Shown here: positions 4,819-13,614 of the stretch, piece after piece | Layout: the number at the start of each line of letters is the position of its first letter | How positions within the stretch are numbered: the stretch's first letter is position 1 | Assembly: GCA_001304015.1 (NCBI GenBank) | Contig: LJUY01000054.1 | Span: 1-19,563 of the forward strand | DNA: 19,563 bases | DNA from: a candidate division Zixibacteria bacterium SM23_81 | GTDB lineage: Bacteria > SM23-81 | Direction of reading: 5' to 3' | The notes under the pieces: generated by a model | What the model was told of the DNA's origin: nothing | The model's input: the letters and a program-made list of their open reading frames with translations, nothing else | Database searches by the model: none | Translations under genes and position numbers: made by a program

Positions 4819-7800
4819 CTAAAAACTAATACCCTTAGCGCGTTCCAGCTTAATTTCCGGAATGGCCTTAATATTCACGCGAACGTAGTATCCCTCTCGG
4901 ATTCCCGTGGGTTCCCACACGAACCGAGCCTCCCAGCAGTGCAAATCTCGATAGAGCTCAACCCTCTGAGAGACAAATCTTCTCTCCTCCAGATCATATC
5001 GGCCGGAGTAATCGACTCGCCAGTGAGTCGTGAGATTGAAGCTCAAGCCTGCGTTCAGCCACGATGACTTCCGTATTCCTCCGGTGGAGCGCGTCTCGGA
5101 ATAACGATGGGAGAGGTTAAACTGCCAACCCTTGGTGGCCTGAGGTGGTTCGGCTTGGCCGCCTATGCTCGATCCCCGAAGCGTCAGGCGTGTGTCGATG
5201 CTAAAAGAAAGCAATCTTGGGTGCAACAGCCGTAACTTATTGGCGTCGGCCTCGTAGAAGTCGTGGCGAGCTCCGATGGTGATATGAAAACGCGAGGATG
5301 GATGTACCCGTAGCGAGGAGACCAAATTGGCCAGCTTTCTGGTCTCTGCCCGGAAGTTATAGCCGGTGCGAAAATTCAGATCGGCGAGGTTGTATTTATA
5401 TTCCTTATCGCCCTTTTTGACCTTGGCCTGAAACTGGTTGGTCAATCCTATGCCCAGCGTTTTTTGCGGACCGCCTACCGAGTGAACAAAGGGAACGGAA
5501 AAATAGTCGCCTCGGTTTTTAAACTCCGGTCGCCAGGAAAAGCTCAGGCTGGGCTTAAGAACGTGTCGGATGGCGATAAGGGGACCCAGCTGAGGACTCA
5601 CCAGTCCGTAGAGGGTCGTTGTGGCGCCCACGCTGGCGTCATAATCGCCCCGGCGCACGTATTTCGTCCCGGTTTTGTCCCTGTCGAACCATGTCTCCCG
5701 GTAAGTCGCAGAGGGGGTCAAGGCCAGGTGGCCGAAAAGATTAAGGGGCACTCTGAGTCCCAAGGTCTGGTCGAGAGCCTGGTGCTCTTCGTGCTTATCA
5801 ACCCTTTCCCCATCGGTCTGTTCACTCCAATCCTTGAGGAAGTTGATGAAACGCGCCGAATAGCGATAATAAAGGGAGCTATACCAAGGGTTTTTCTTAT
5901 CTGGCTGCAACCGGCCTTTCTTTTTCCCTCCCAAGATGGGCGCCTCAAACCTTTGATAGGAAATGGTCGGAAGATACATGGTGGTCGCATCGGCGCCTAA
6001 ATCCCAGCGTTGATCCAGCGCAACGTTCATTTGAGCACCGGACCACGATTTGTCCAGGCTCAGATACGAGTGGAGATCCTTCCTCATTCTCTCATAGGGA
6101 TCGTCGCTGATATCCTGATAATAGGATCTATCATCCTCACCGACCAGAGTGCCGTTGGCCCTCAACGTCACGGTGGGGGAAATGTTATGAGTATGTTGGA
6201 CGCGAAGTTCCCAACGCCTTCTTTCCTGCAACACGCTGCCCACATATCTTTCATCCCATTTATAGGATCCTGAAAGACCACCACTCAGCAGATATCGGAT
6301 GGCGTATTGACCGTCGAGACGCAATAGCCATCCTGTGCGCTCATACAGGTCCATTGATAAGGTGGCATCCCAATATTGGCTGGGAGCCAGATAGTAGCCC
6401 ACATTTTTCAGATAGCGCCCTTCCAGGTTGGTACTTCCGTAGCGGGGAATCAGAAAGCCGGAATGTCTCCCGGGCTTGTTCGGGAAGACGTAAAATGGAA
6501 GGATCATCACGGGTATGCGATAGATATAGAGGACGACCGGCTTGGCGATGACCTTATCCTTGAGGACGATCTTCATACGGCGGCTGTAGAAATGATAGTG
6601 CGGATTTTCCGCAAGATCACAGGTCGTGAAGGTGCCGTGATCGGCCTTGAGGGTATTCTCATGAACCTTTCGAATGGATGTCCCCCTGTAATAACCCTTC
6701 TCAAACTCCGTATGGCCCTCTATGACCTTTCCCCTCCTGGTCCTCAGGTGGTAAACCATGTAGGACCCCACCAGCTCCCTGTCGCCTTCTTTCAGGACTG
6801 GCCAGCCCTTCCCCACCCGGTCCTCCTCCTCAGAGACGTCTTGTCCCTGAGCGGTCAGCATCTCCGTTTGGGCATTATAAACGATCTCTGAGGCGTTGAG
6901 GGAAATCTGCCCATAATCTAAAAAGGCCTCTTCCTCCAGAGATATTTCCTCACGAGACAGCACATAGTAAATTTTTTGGGCGCCATACTTCAGCGTATCG
7001 GCTTTTCCTTCCTCTTGCTCCGGAGGCACATAATAACCAAGAGCTCCGCCCTCTACCGCAGCTCGCTCCACTTTTCCCTGGGACATGAAGATCTCCAGGC
7101 CATCGCCGCTGATTTGATTCTCTCCACGCCGGGGCTCCTCTTGCCCCGAAGGGAGGTAAACGCTGGTGGCATTCCCCTGTGCGGTGATCTTGTCCACCTG
7201 CTCCCCGGCCAGATGGAAGGTTATCTTCTGGGCGGTCACCCGATGGCGGCTAAGCTGCTGGCCGGCGGAATCGGCTGCCTGCACGTATATCCCATGGGCC
7301 TCGCCCTCCACCTGGATGCCCTTCACTTTATCCTCCTCAAGGAGCAGGACCATCTTGTGACCCTGCAAACTGCTGTAGCCCTCTTTGGCCACGGGATTCT
7401 CCTCCAGGACGATTCGATCCTCGAGATCCAGATATACCGCCTGACCACACCGAGCTTCTAGTTCTCCTCGAGTGATGACCACTTGGTCCGTTACCACAGC
7501 TCGTCTCTCAATGGAAAAAAGCTCCATGTGACGTCCCCGGATGACTACCGGCTCAGACCCATCCTTGCGCAAGATGACCAAGCGGGGCTGCTGGTCAGCT
7601 CGGGCAATTCTCTGGTCCCGCTCATATTCCACGTGTCCTGCGGTGAGCTCCAGATGGGAGTTGGTGTCTGAGACGGTCACCTGGCCATCGGCCAGAGCTT
7701 TTCTTTCCTCTTGCAGGTAGGTGAGCCTATCGGCCCACAACATCTGAGCGGTGTCCACCAAACTTACCTGACCCTCGAAGACCACCATCCCCTCATCCTG

Positions 7801-8031
7801 GTGCCAGGTGGCTCGATCACTCTTAAGCGTCATATTCCCACTGACAAACTCCACATGACCCTCTAAAATGGTGACGACTTTCCCATAGCGCCAATGAGAC
7901 TCGCCGTGGTCGGCGTGCTTCAGGATGATGGGCTCATCCTGGCCGCAGATCGAGGATGCCCCGAGCAGGATCATAGAAAAGAGTATGATGATGTGATATT
8001 TGGTAAACATGATCACTTCATGCCGGAACAT
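4819..8031 (-). CDS. lptD: LPS-assembly outer-membrane protein LptD
   Basis: This 1070-residue protein inserts lipopolysaccharide into the outer leaflet of the outer membrane. A Sec signal peptide occupies the N-terminus (hydrophobic core IIILFSMILLGASS, cleavage near ICGQ). Residues 35-450 are an unusually long series of OstA/LptA-type jelly-roll repeats (GHVEFVSGNMTL, ARADQQPRLV, ITAQGNATSVYL and similar). Next comes the conserved segment FTTCDLAENPHYHFYSRRMK (Cys471), then PVVLYIYRIPVMILPFYVFP and GRHSGFLIPRYG, both diagnostic of LptD. Residues 530-1070 are the large beta barrel ending in Phe. E. coli LptD is about 784 residues, so the periplasmic part is expanded. The ATG at 8031 is only 1-2 bases from GGAG; an in-frame ATG at 8010 (MFTKYHI) also gives a good signal peptide. 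It follows the sugar kinase gene by 71 bases. Confidence 0.96.
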   Translation of the reverse strand: MFRHEVIMFTKYHIIILFSMILLGASSICGQDEPIILKHADHGESHWRYGKVVTILEGHVEFVSGNMTLKSDRATWHQDEGMVVFEGQVSLVDTAQMLWADRLTYLQEERKALADGQVTVSDTNSHLELTAGHVEYERDQRIARADQQPRLVILRKDGSEPVVIRGRHMELFSIERRAVVTDQVVITRGELEARCGQAVYLDLEDRIVLEENPVAKEGYSSLQGHKMVLLLEEDKVKGIQVEGEAHGIYVQAADSAGQQLSRHRVTAQKITFHLAGEQVDKITAQGNATSVYLPSGQEEPRRGENQISGDGLEIFMSQGKVERAAVEGGALGYYVPPEQEEGKADTLKYGAQKIYYVLSREEISLEEEAFLDYGQISLNASEIVYNAQTEMLTAQGQDVSEEEDRVGKGWPVLKEGDRELVGSYMVYHLRTRRGKVIEGHTEFEKGYYRGTSIRKVHENTLKADHGTFTTCDLAENPHYHFYSRRMKIVLKDKVIAKPVVLYIYRIPVMILPFYVFPNKPGRHSGFLIPRYGSTNLEGRYLKNVGYYLAPSQYWDATLSMDLYERTGWLLRLDGQYAIRYLLSGGLSGSYKWDERYVGSVLQERRRWELRVQHTHNISPTVTLRANGTLVGEDDRSYYQDISDDPYERMRKDLHSYLSLDKSWSGAQMNVALDQRWDLGADATTMYLPTISYQRFEAPILGGKKKGRLQPDKKNPWYSSLYYRYSARFINFLKDWSEQTDGERVDKHEEHQALDQTLGLRVPLNLFGHLALTPSATYRETWFDRDKTGTKYVRRGDYDASVGATTTLYGLVSPQLGPLIAIRHVLKPSLSFSWRPEFKNRGDYFSVPFVHSVGGPQKTLGIGLTNQFQAKVKKGDKEYKYNLADLNFRTGYNFRAETRKLANLVSSLRVHPSSRFHITIGARHDFYEADANKLRLLHPRLLSFSIDTRLTLRGSSIGGQAEPPQATKGWQFNLSHRYSETRSTGGIRKSSWLNAGLSFNLTTHWRVDYSGRYDLEERRFVSQRVELYRDLHCWEARFVWEPTGIREGYYVRVNIKAIPEIKLERAKGISF

Positions 8032-8102
8032 ACTCCTTGGCTATGGACCAAAATGGTCGCACAAAGAAGTCACCCGGCTTTGTGTTGATGAAAGGTTCCC
8101 AA

Positions 8103-9026
8103 CTAGTGACCGGAGAGGAATTCCTCTGTCTGCACAAGTGTGGGGATCCCAACCTGGCCTCCCATCTTCCCGCACTTGATGGCCGCCACCGCACTGGCGA
8201 ACCTCACGGTGCGCCGAAGTTTCCAATCCCGCAAAAGGCCATAGAGGAAGGCGCCGTGAAAGACGTCGCCCGCGCCCGTGGTATCCACCACCGGAACGGT
8301 AAAAGCCCTTTGGCGAAATAGCCCTTCCCGGGATAGGCAAACGGAGCCCTTGTGGCCCAAGGTCACCACCACCACCTTGGGACCAAATCCAAACAGGAAC
8401 CGGGCTGCCGCCTCTTCGGCTGCGGTCTCGCCAAACTGAAGGGCGAAGCTCTCCGACACCACCAGGTAATCCGTGAGGCCAAGCAATTGCTCCATTTTAT
8501 CCCGCCGGCTGCCCACATCGAGGACCACCTCCGCCCCGGACTGGCGGGACCACCTGGCAGCCCTCAGGGCAGCTTCCGTCTCCTTCCCGTCGATAAGCAG
8601 ATAGCGCCCAGAGGCGATAAGATCCTGGGATATCTCCTTGGGCTGCAAATTTCTCAAACCGGTCCTGTCGGCAGAAATAGACCTCAATCCCGAGGACCCG
8701 TCTATCCACACAAAGGCTCTGGGAGTTCTGTCACCAGAGCTGACCACCAGACCGTGGGAATCCACCCCCTCCCGTTCCAGGGACTCTTTCACGAACCGAC
8801 CTCCTTCGTCGTCGCCCACCTTGCCCAAGTAGCTCACTTTGGCTCCCAGCCTGGCCAGGGTCACAAGGGCGGTGGGCACGGGGCCCCCGCCCTGCATGGA
8901 GAACTCCGTCAGCTCTGTTTTCTCGTCCAGGTGAGGGTAATGGGGCAGTCGACAAAGATAATCCACGGCGCAGATGCCCAAGCCGACCACATCATATGGG
9001 AATTTATGGATTTTTGCCTTCCTCAC
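8103..9026 (-). CDS. PfkB/ribokinase-family carbohydrate kinase
   Basis: This 307-residue cytoplasmic kinase transfers phosphate from ATP to a sugar or nucleoside. The N-terminal substrate-binding signature QGGGPVPTALVTLARLG (45-61) and the C-terminal signature VVDTTGAGDVFHGAF (246-260), with catalytic base Asp254 and the anion hole GAGD, are both intact. FVKESLEREGVD and VVSESFA fit the ribokinase fold. The GGGP-xxTALVTLARLG form is closest, from memory, to YihV-like kinases, but the substrate cannot be read from the sequence. The start is GTG, with AAAGGAG 12 bases upstream inside the end of the deacetylase gene. The gap to that gene is 9 bases, so they are co-transcribed. Confidence 0.93.
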   Translation of the reverse strand: MRKAKIHKFPYDVVGLGICAVDYLCRLPHYPHLDEKTELTEFSMQGGGPVPTALVTLARLGAKVSYLGKVGDDEGGRFVKESLEREGVDSHGLVVSSGDRTPRAFVWIDGSSGLRSISADRTGLRNLQPKEISQDLIASGRYLLIDGKETEAALRAARWSRQSGAEVVLDVGSRRDKMEQLLGLTDYLVVSESFALQFGETAAEEAAARFLFGFGPKVVVVTLGHKGSVCLSREGLFRQRAFTVPVVDTTGAGDVFHGAFLYGLLRDWKLRRTVRFASAVAAIKCGKMGGQVGIPTLVQTEEFLSGH

Positions 9027-9035
9027 AGGAAAGTC

Positions 9036-9986
9036 TCACTCCTTTGTGTCCATGAGGGTGGCGATGTGTCTGTGGGCACATCGAGCCAGCGCGGGAAGCT
9101 GGTAACCTCCCTCAAGCGCTGAGACCAAGCGGCCTTGGCAACATTTGCCGGCGATTTGCATGACAATCCGGGTCATCTCTTCATAGGTTTCATCGCTGAG
9201 CTGTATAGCCGAGAGAGGATCCTCGCGATGGGCATCGAACCCCGCTGAGACCAGCACGAATTTCGGGCTAAATCGCAGGGCCTCCGGCAGCAGTTGCTCC
9301 CTGAAAACCCTCACATAGTCCTCATGGGTGCTGCCAGCGGGCATAGGGGCATTCAGGGTGCTGCCCTCCCCCCGGCCGGTGCCCTTTTCGGCTCGGGAAC
9401 CCGTGCCGGGATAGTGGGGAAACTGATGGATGCTGAAGTAGAACACCCTTGGGTCGTCCTCAAAGGCATGCTGCGTGCCATTCCCGTGGTGCACATCCCA
9501 ATCGACGATGAGAACCTTGGAGAGCTTGTGCTTTTGTTGGAGATGTCGGGCGGCTATGGCCACGTTGTTAAAAAGGCAAAAGCCCATGGCGTGAGAACAT
9601 TCGGCATGATGACCTGGCGGTCGGATGGCACAAAAGGCGTTGTCCAACTTTCCCGCCATCACGGCGTCCACGGCGGTCAGAAGGCCCCCTACGGCCAGCA
9701 AAGCCACGCGATAGGATTCAGAGCTCACGGGGGTGTCCCCCGAGTCCAACAATCCCGGCCCGCGCTGGCACACCTCTCTGACATGATCGATATATTCCTG
9801 AGCGTGATTCCGCGCCACCGCCTGGAGGGGCGCCGGTTGGGGCTCCAGAGACAAAAGATGATCAAACAGGGAGCTTTCCCGCAAGCGCTCCAGTATCACC
9901 TCCAGTCTGGCTGGTCGCTCGGGATGGCCAGGGCCGGTGTCGTGTTTCAGATAATCGGGGTGATAGATCAGACCGGTTTTAAACAT
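9036..9986 (-). CDS. Histone deacetylase-family (acetylpolyamine/acetoin-type) zinc deacylase
   Basis: A 316-residue member of the arginase/deacetylase fold. Visible catalytic features are the tandem His126-His127 in RPPGHHAECS, the zinc ligands Asp164 and His166 in IVDWDVHHGNGTQ, and Asp251 in SAGFDAHREDPL. Further family marks are DPRVFYFSIHQFPHYPGTG and LEGGY near the C-terminus. Family knowledge: bacterial members remove acetyl groups from polyamines, small amides or protein lysines; the substrate here is open. The start ATG 9986 has AGGAGGT six bases upstream and falls one base after the stop of the membrane protease gene; an in-frame ATG at 10034 would add 16 residues overlapping that gene and has no support. 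Translation is probably coupled to its upstream neighbour. Confidence 0.95.
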   Translation of the reverse strand: MFKTGLIYHPDYLKHDTGPGHPERPARLEVILERLRESSLFDHLLSLEPQPAPLQAVARNHAQEYIDHVREVCQRGPGLLDSGDTPVSSESYRVALLAVGGLLTAVDAVMAGKLDNAFCAIRPPGHHAECSHAMGFCLFNNVAIAARHLQQKHKLSKVLIVDWDVHHGNGTQHAFEDDPRVFYFSIHQFPHYPGTGSRAEKGTGRGEGSTLNAPMPAGSTHEDYVRVFREQLLPEALRFSPKFVLVSAGFDAHREDPLSAIQLSDETYEEMTRIVMQIAGKCCQGRLVSALEGGYQLPALARCAHRHIATLMDTKE

Positions 9987-9987
9987 G

Positions 9988-11541
9988 TCAGACCTCCTGG
10001 GCGGACATTTCCTCCACCGCCAAATCTCTGGCACCTCTTCTCATGATCACCAGGGCGTAAGCCAGGATGCCCAGGTCGAATGCTGCCACCGAGAGTTCCA
10101 ATGCCGCGGGGCTCAGGAGGTGTTGATGAAACAGGATGACAGAATAGTTGCCCAGGGAGTGAAGAAGGGTGGCCAGAAGGTAGTAGCGAAGGCTAGACCT
10201 TTTCCAAATACCCCAGGCTACGATGCTGCCGACCGCTCCGTGGAACAGGATGGCAAAGGCTCTCTCGAAGATAGCCCAAGGGGAGACGATTCCCAAAGCC
10301 AGAGCTTTACCGGTCAGCAGAATGGCCTCCAGAAGCCCAAAACCAATGCCGACGGCCGCCCCCAGAGCCATGGACTTTCGATGATCCAGGGCCGGAGAGG
10401 TGAATCTAAGCCTGAAGAAAACCGGCAGGAACTTAAATAGCTCCTGCAGGATCCCGCTGAGGGCCACGGTGCCGATACCCCAGAGCAGAGCCGAGATGCC
10501 TTGCTGCATCCTGGGCATAACCGCCCATTTTAGGTATGCCCTCTGTAGGGGAACCTGGAGTCCCAGGGCTACAGGGAAGATGATGCCGCCGACGACCAGA
10601 AGCATCCAGAGATCCCAACGCCCCATGCGGCCCGCGCTCAAGATGGCCAGCCAGGCCAGGGCCACAAGCAGGTAGATTAGATAGCCGACCGCTCTATTGA
10701 GGAGAGTTCTCAAAAAAAAACCATGCTCCGAGGATTCCGCCGGGGCCATTTCGCCCTCGGGCGACACCAGGGTGACGACCAGGCTTTGCTTCTTATCCTC
10801 CAGCCTCACAAGTCTGCCGCTTCGGGTTATCCAGCAAATCTCTCCGATGGGAGCAATCTGGCAGATATAGGCTTGTTCTTGGGAGCCATTTACCTGAACG
10901 GTTTCCTCGCCGGTCACCTCCACCAAAATATCCATCTCCATCAGAGCCTGAGGCACGAAGATCTTCTGCGGAATCTCCTGACCCACCTTCAAGGGGAGCA
11001 GACCCAGCATGAAACCCCATTGACCAATCATGTTATTATCCACCACGAAGATGTCCGGACTATAGGGCACGCTGTGCTGCGAGGTCCGGCCTCCCTTGGT
11101 CACCGCGGCCAGCACCGTGTCCTCGGTGAAGGTGGCCGTCAATTTCTGCTTCTCTTCGTCGAAGGAGACCTCCAGCCCGTAAGACAGAGGCACGCCCTCT
11201 GAGCTGAGAGCTAACTCTCCCTCCATCTGCATCCTGGTGGGCTGGCCTACGGCGCTCAAATCCAGGTCCAATTTGAAGTTCAACTCGTAAGTGAGACCCG
11301 AATCCGCTTCTGCCTGCACCACAAGCTGGTTCCACTGCCGGCCTACTTGCTGCCCGGCGATTCGAAAGAGATATTCTCTCACCTCACCCCGTGGCCAGAC
11401 CGCCTCCACGGACGAGATCTCATTCGTAGTGGCCGAGGACACGTGCTCGATGGGGGCTGGCGATTCCTGGCCAAGGGAACTTGACGGAACCAAACAGCCA
11501 CAGATGGTTGCCACTATTGCGAGACACACCGCCCTTCTCAT
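9988..11541 (-). CDS. Periplasmic DUF3108-like domain fused to a YhfC/PrsW-type intramembrane protease
   Basis: A 517-residue membrane protein. Residues 1-25 are a Sec signal (MRRAVCLAIVATICGC...), so residues 26-275 should be periplasmic. This part is beta-rich (EYLFRIAGQQVGRQWNQLVV; VTGEETVQVNGSQEQAYICQI) and resembles the DUF3108 type of lipoprotein-like sheet. From about 278 there are seven or eight hydrophobic segments. Within them lie QELFKFLP (Glu367), GIGFGLLEAILL (Glu405), FERAFAILFHGAVG (Glu426, His434) and LLHSLGNY (His461), the pattern of the YhfC/PrsW glutamic-type intramembrane protease clan. I infer membrane proteolysis with a fused periplasmic sensing or substrate-binding domain. 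The start has a ribosome site matching the full anti-SD (11544-11554). It is one base from the deacetylase gene. Confidence 0.8.
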   Translation of the reverse strand: MRRAVCLAIVATICGCLVPSSSLGQESPAPIEHVSSATTNEISSVEAVWPRGEVREYLFRIAGQQVGRQWNQLVVQAEADSGLTYELNFKLDLDLSAVGQPTRMQMEGELALSSEGVPLSYGLEVSFDEEKQKLTATFTEDTVLAAVTKGGRTSQHSVPYSPDIFVVDNNMIGQWGFMLGLLPLKVGQEIPQKIFVPQALMEMDILVEVTGEETVQVNGSQEQAYICQIAPIGEICWITRSGRLVRLEDKKQSLVVTLVSPEGEMAPAESSEHGFFLRTLLNRAVGYLIYLLVALAWLAILSAGRMGRWDLWMLLVVGGIIFPVALGLQVPLQRAYLKWAVMPRMQQGISALLWGIGTVALSGILQELFKFLPVFFRLRFTSPALDHRKSMALGAAVGIGFGLLEAILLTGKALALGIVSPWAIFERAFAILFHGAVGSIVAWGIWKRSSLRYYLLATLLHSLGNYSVILFHQHLLSPAALELSVAAFDLGILAYALVIMRRGARDLAVEEMSAQEV

Positions 11542-11543
11542 TT

Positions 11544-11554
11544 GATCACCTCCT
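11544..11554 (-). promoter_or_regulatory. Full-length Shine-Dalgarno site of the membrane protease gene
   Basis: The minus strand reads AGGAGGTGATC, an 11-base exact complement of the usual 3' end of 16S rRNA. Two bases separate the end of this match from the ATG at 11541. It fixes the start codon and suggests strong translation. Confidence 0.85.
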
Positions 11555-11586
11555 CCCTGTAGATTGGCAATCTTGTTCTATAAAAC

Positions 11587-12474
11587 CTAAAAAACAACAA
11601 GTTGTTCGTTCACCACATAGGCATACGACATAGACTGGCTGTTGAAGCCGTAAGCCACATTTCCCTTGCGATCCATGGCGATAAGGCCGCCGGTGCATCC
11701 ATATTGTGAGGCCTGTTGAATGGCCCGATCCACTGCCATCTGGGCGGGCAGTTTCTCCATGAAGTCCGCCGTTCTGAAGGCCCACATGAGCTTGATGATC
11801 TCCTCTCCGTGTCCGGTGGCCAGCACCCCGCCTCGTTCATCGGCGTAGGTGCCGGTTCCGAAGACCGGCGTGTCTCCCACCCGTCCCGGAAGGTGGAGCA
11901 GGATACCCCCCGTGGAGGCAGCCACGGCAATCCTGCCCCGCCGATCCATGGCTATGGCGCCCACGGTGTCGCCGTTGTCCTTGTCTATAAAGGAGGCCAA
12001 CTTGTCAAAATACCGCAGTTTGTGGCCGGATTTGAGCCTTTGAATCAGCTCCGCCCGCTGCTTTTTCCTGTGTTCTGTGATGGGATCGTATGACTCAAAT
12101 CCCATCCACCGGGCGAACTTGACCGCCTCAGGACCCACCAGGAGCACGTGATCGGTCTGCTCCATCACCTGCCGAGCGACCAGCACGGGATTCTTAACCC
12201 TCTCGATGGCCGCTACCGCTCCACAGCTGCGGTCATCGAGCATCACCGCGGCGTCCATCTCGGCGCGCCCATCCAGAGACAATGCGGATCCTGTGCCGCA
12301 ATTGAATGTGGGATCGTCCTCCATGGTCACCACTGCCTTCACCACGGCGTCCAGAGCCGAATCCCCATCTTGCAGAATGGCATGCCCAACCCTGACCGCT
12401 CTGCGAACTCCTGTGCGGTGGCCCTCCTGGTCGGTGATCCGCCCGGCCCCCCCATGAACGATGATACGAATCAT
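11587..12474 (-). CDS. Isoaspartyl peptidase / L-asparaginase (N-terminal nucleophile hydrolase)
   Basis: A 295-residue precursor of the plant-type asparaginase family. Such proteins cleave themselves before a threonine, which becomes the N-terminal nucleophile of the beta chain. Here the site is NGD-Thr170 in NGDTVGAIAMDRRGRIA. Other family marks are VHGGAG at 6-11, NCGTGSAL at 58-65, STGG, the substrate-loop GRVGDTP, and GTGTYADERGGVLATGHGE. The expected alpha (about 169 aa) and beta (about 126 aa) chains match known sizes. The enzyme removes isoaspartyl residues from damaged peptides or hydrolyses asparagine; it lacks a signal peptide, so it is cytoplasmic. The ATG has AAAGGA six bases upstream. 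It lies downstream of a repeat-rich spacer and 45 bases before the protease gene. Confidence 0.95.
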   Translation of the reverse strand: MIRIIVHGGAGRITDQEGHRTGVRRAVRVGHAILQDGDSALDAVVKAVVTMEDDPTFNCGTGSALSLDGRAEMDAAVMLDDRSCGAVAAIERVKNPVLVARQVMEQTDHVLLVGPEAVKFARWMGFESYDPITEHRKKQRAELIQRLKSGHKLRYFDKLASFIDKDNGDTVGAIAMDRRGRIAVAASTGGILLHLPGRVGDTPVFGTGTYADERGGVLATGHGEEIIKLMWAFRTADFMEKLPAQMAVDRAIQQASQYGCTGGLIAMDRKGNVAYGFNSQSMSYAYVVNEQLVVF

Positions 12475-12514
12475 AAAATTCCTTTAGAAAAAAGGAAACT
12501 CGTTTATCGTTATT

Positions 12515-12652
12515 GAAGCTGGTATGGAAGCTAGAAACTGGATGATCGAAGCTGGATGACAAACACTTCTAGTTAAGTGCCCAACTAGCCTCCAGTATCC
12601 AGCTTCTGGCTTCATTACGAGCTTCAAAACCCCTAACCCAGCCTCGAGCTTC
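12515..12652 (-). repeat. Intergenic GAAGCTGG repeat cluster with nested inverted repeats
   Basis: The gap between the transporter and isoaspartyl peptidase genes holds GAAGCTGG at 12515-12522, GAAGCTAG at 12527-12534 and GAAGCTGG at 12548-12555. Opposed copies include CCAGCTTC at 12599-12606 and GAGCTTC near 12619 and 12645. Arms GAAGCTGGAT (12548-12557) and ATCCAGCTTC (12597-12606) are a perfect 10-bp inverted repeat. Inside it CTAGTT (12569-12574) pairs with AACTAG (12583-12588). The transcript could fold into a cruciform or stem, but there is no U tract, so it is not a standard terminator. Confidence 0.7.
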
Positions 12653-12657
12653 CTTCA

Positions 12658-13530
12658 CTACGCCAATCCAATAATAGCCACTCCAACACAAATAAGCACC
12701 GCGGCCAACAACCGGAGTTTCCCCTGCCGCTCCCCGAGGAGCAATATGCCCAATAGCACGCCGATGACCACGCTCACCTGCCGGGCGGAGATGACATAGC
12801 TCACCTGGCTCAGGCTCATGGCCAAAAGGACGAGCGCATACGAGGGCAGACCCACAACTCCAAGCACCAAAAGCCGCTTCCTGCTGCGGTACCACTGGAT
12901 GAAGAGAGCCTTTGCGGTGCATCTTTTGGCCACCTGAAAGGAAAAGAACAGGGCCACGATATCGAAAAATAGAACGGCATAGAGAAAGGGATCAACGACG
13001 CTGACCCCCACTTTATCGATCAACGACCCGAAGGAAAGAAATAGGGCACCGGCTAGGGCCAGCCGTGACGATCTCTTGCTCCAGGAACGCAGCACAACCC
13101 CAAAGCCCTTCACAGAACCATCATGAAGCTGCAGCAGAAAATTGCCTCCCAGGACTATGGCAATCCCGGCTGCCCCCAGAGCGGTAAATCGCTCTCCCAG
13201 AAGCAAAACCGCCCACAGCACTAGAAAGACGGGAGCGGAACGAATCAAGGGATAGACTATGGACAGGTCCCCTTCGTCATATGCTCTGGTTAGACAAATC
13301 AAATAGACCACATGGGCCAGGCCCGAGCCCAAAAGACAGACCCAGCCCTTGAGGGGAATGGGCCCCCATCCAGGTCTCAGCGGCAGCCACAACAAGGTGA
13401 GAAAGGCTGTGGAAATCACCAGCACCCACCACATGAAGGTCAGTTTGTCCACCGACCTTTTTAGATGGAAATTCCACAGGGCATGCCCGAAAGCCGAGAG
13501 CAGGACCAGAGAAAGAGCGAGTCCACTCAC
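12658..13530 (-). CDS. EamA-type drug/metabolite transporter (DMT superfamily)
   Basis: A 290-residue inner-membrane protein with about ten hydrophobic segments arranged as two EamA halves. The first half includes ALSLVLLSAFGHALWNFHLK and VYPLIRSAPVFLVLWAVLLLGERF; the second includes SYVISARQVSVVIGVLLGILLLGERQGKLRL. The repeated '...GxLLLGER' helix ends are a hallmark of DMT proteins. Substrate is unknown: members export amino acids, nucleotide sugars or other small metabolites. I choose the GTG at 13530 because GGGAGG lies 5 bases before it and the hydrophobic sequence begins there. The frame is open to an ATG at 13599, but those extra 23 residues are arginine-rich and untypical. It follows coaC by 84 bases and may share its transcript. 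Confidence 0.9.
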   Translation of the reverse strand: MSGLALSLVLLSAFGHALWNFHLKRSVDKLTFMWWVLVISTAFLTLLWLPLRPGWGPIPLKGWVCLLGSGLAHVVYLICLTRAYDEGDLSIVYPLIRSAPVFLVLWAVLLLGERFTALGAAGIAIVLGGNFLLQLHDGSVKGFGVVLRSWSKRSSRLALAGALFLSFGSLIDKVGVSVVDPFLYAVLFFDIVALFFSFQVAKRCTAKALFIQWYRSRKRLLVLGVVGLPSYALVLLAMSLSQVSYVISARQVSVVIGVLLGILLLGERQGKLRLLAAVLICVGVAIIGLA

Positions 13531-13614
13531 CCTATCCTCCCTGGGAACGATTTCTCTGAGACGAGAGCGCCGGTCTCCAGCGACGATTCCAGGCGTCACC
13601 CGCTTTGCTCCGGC

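Noticed and set aside
8352-10046. Long plus-strand frames opposite the kinase and deacetylase genes
   Set aside because: The minus-strand frames carry intact catalytic motifs; the plus-strand translations match no family and reflect third-position GC bias.
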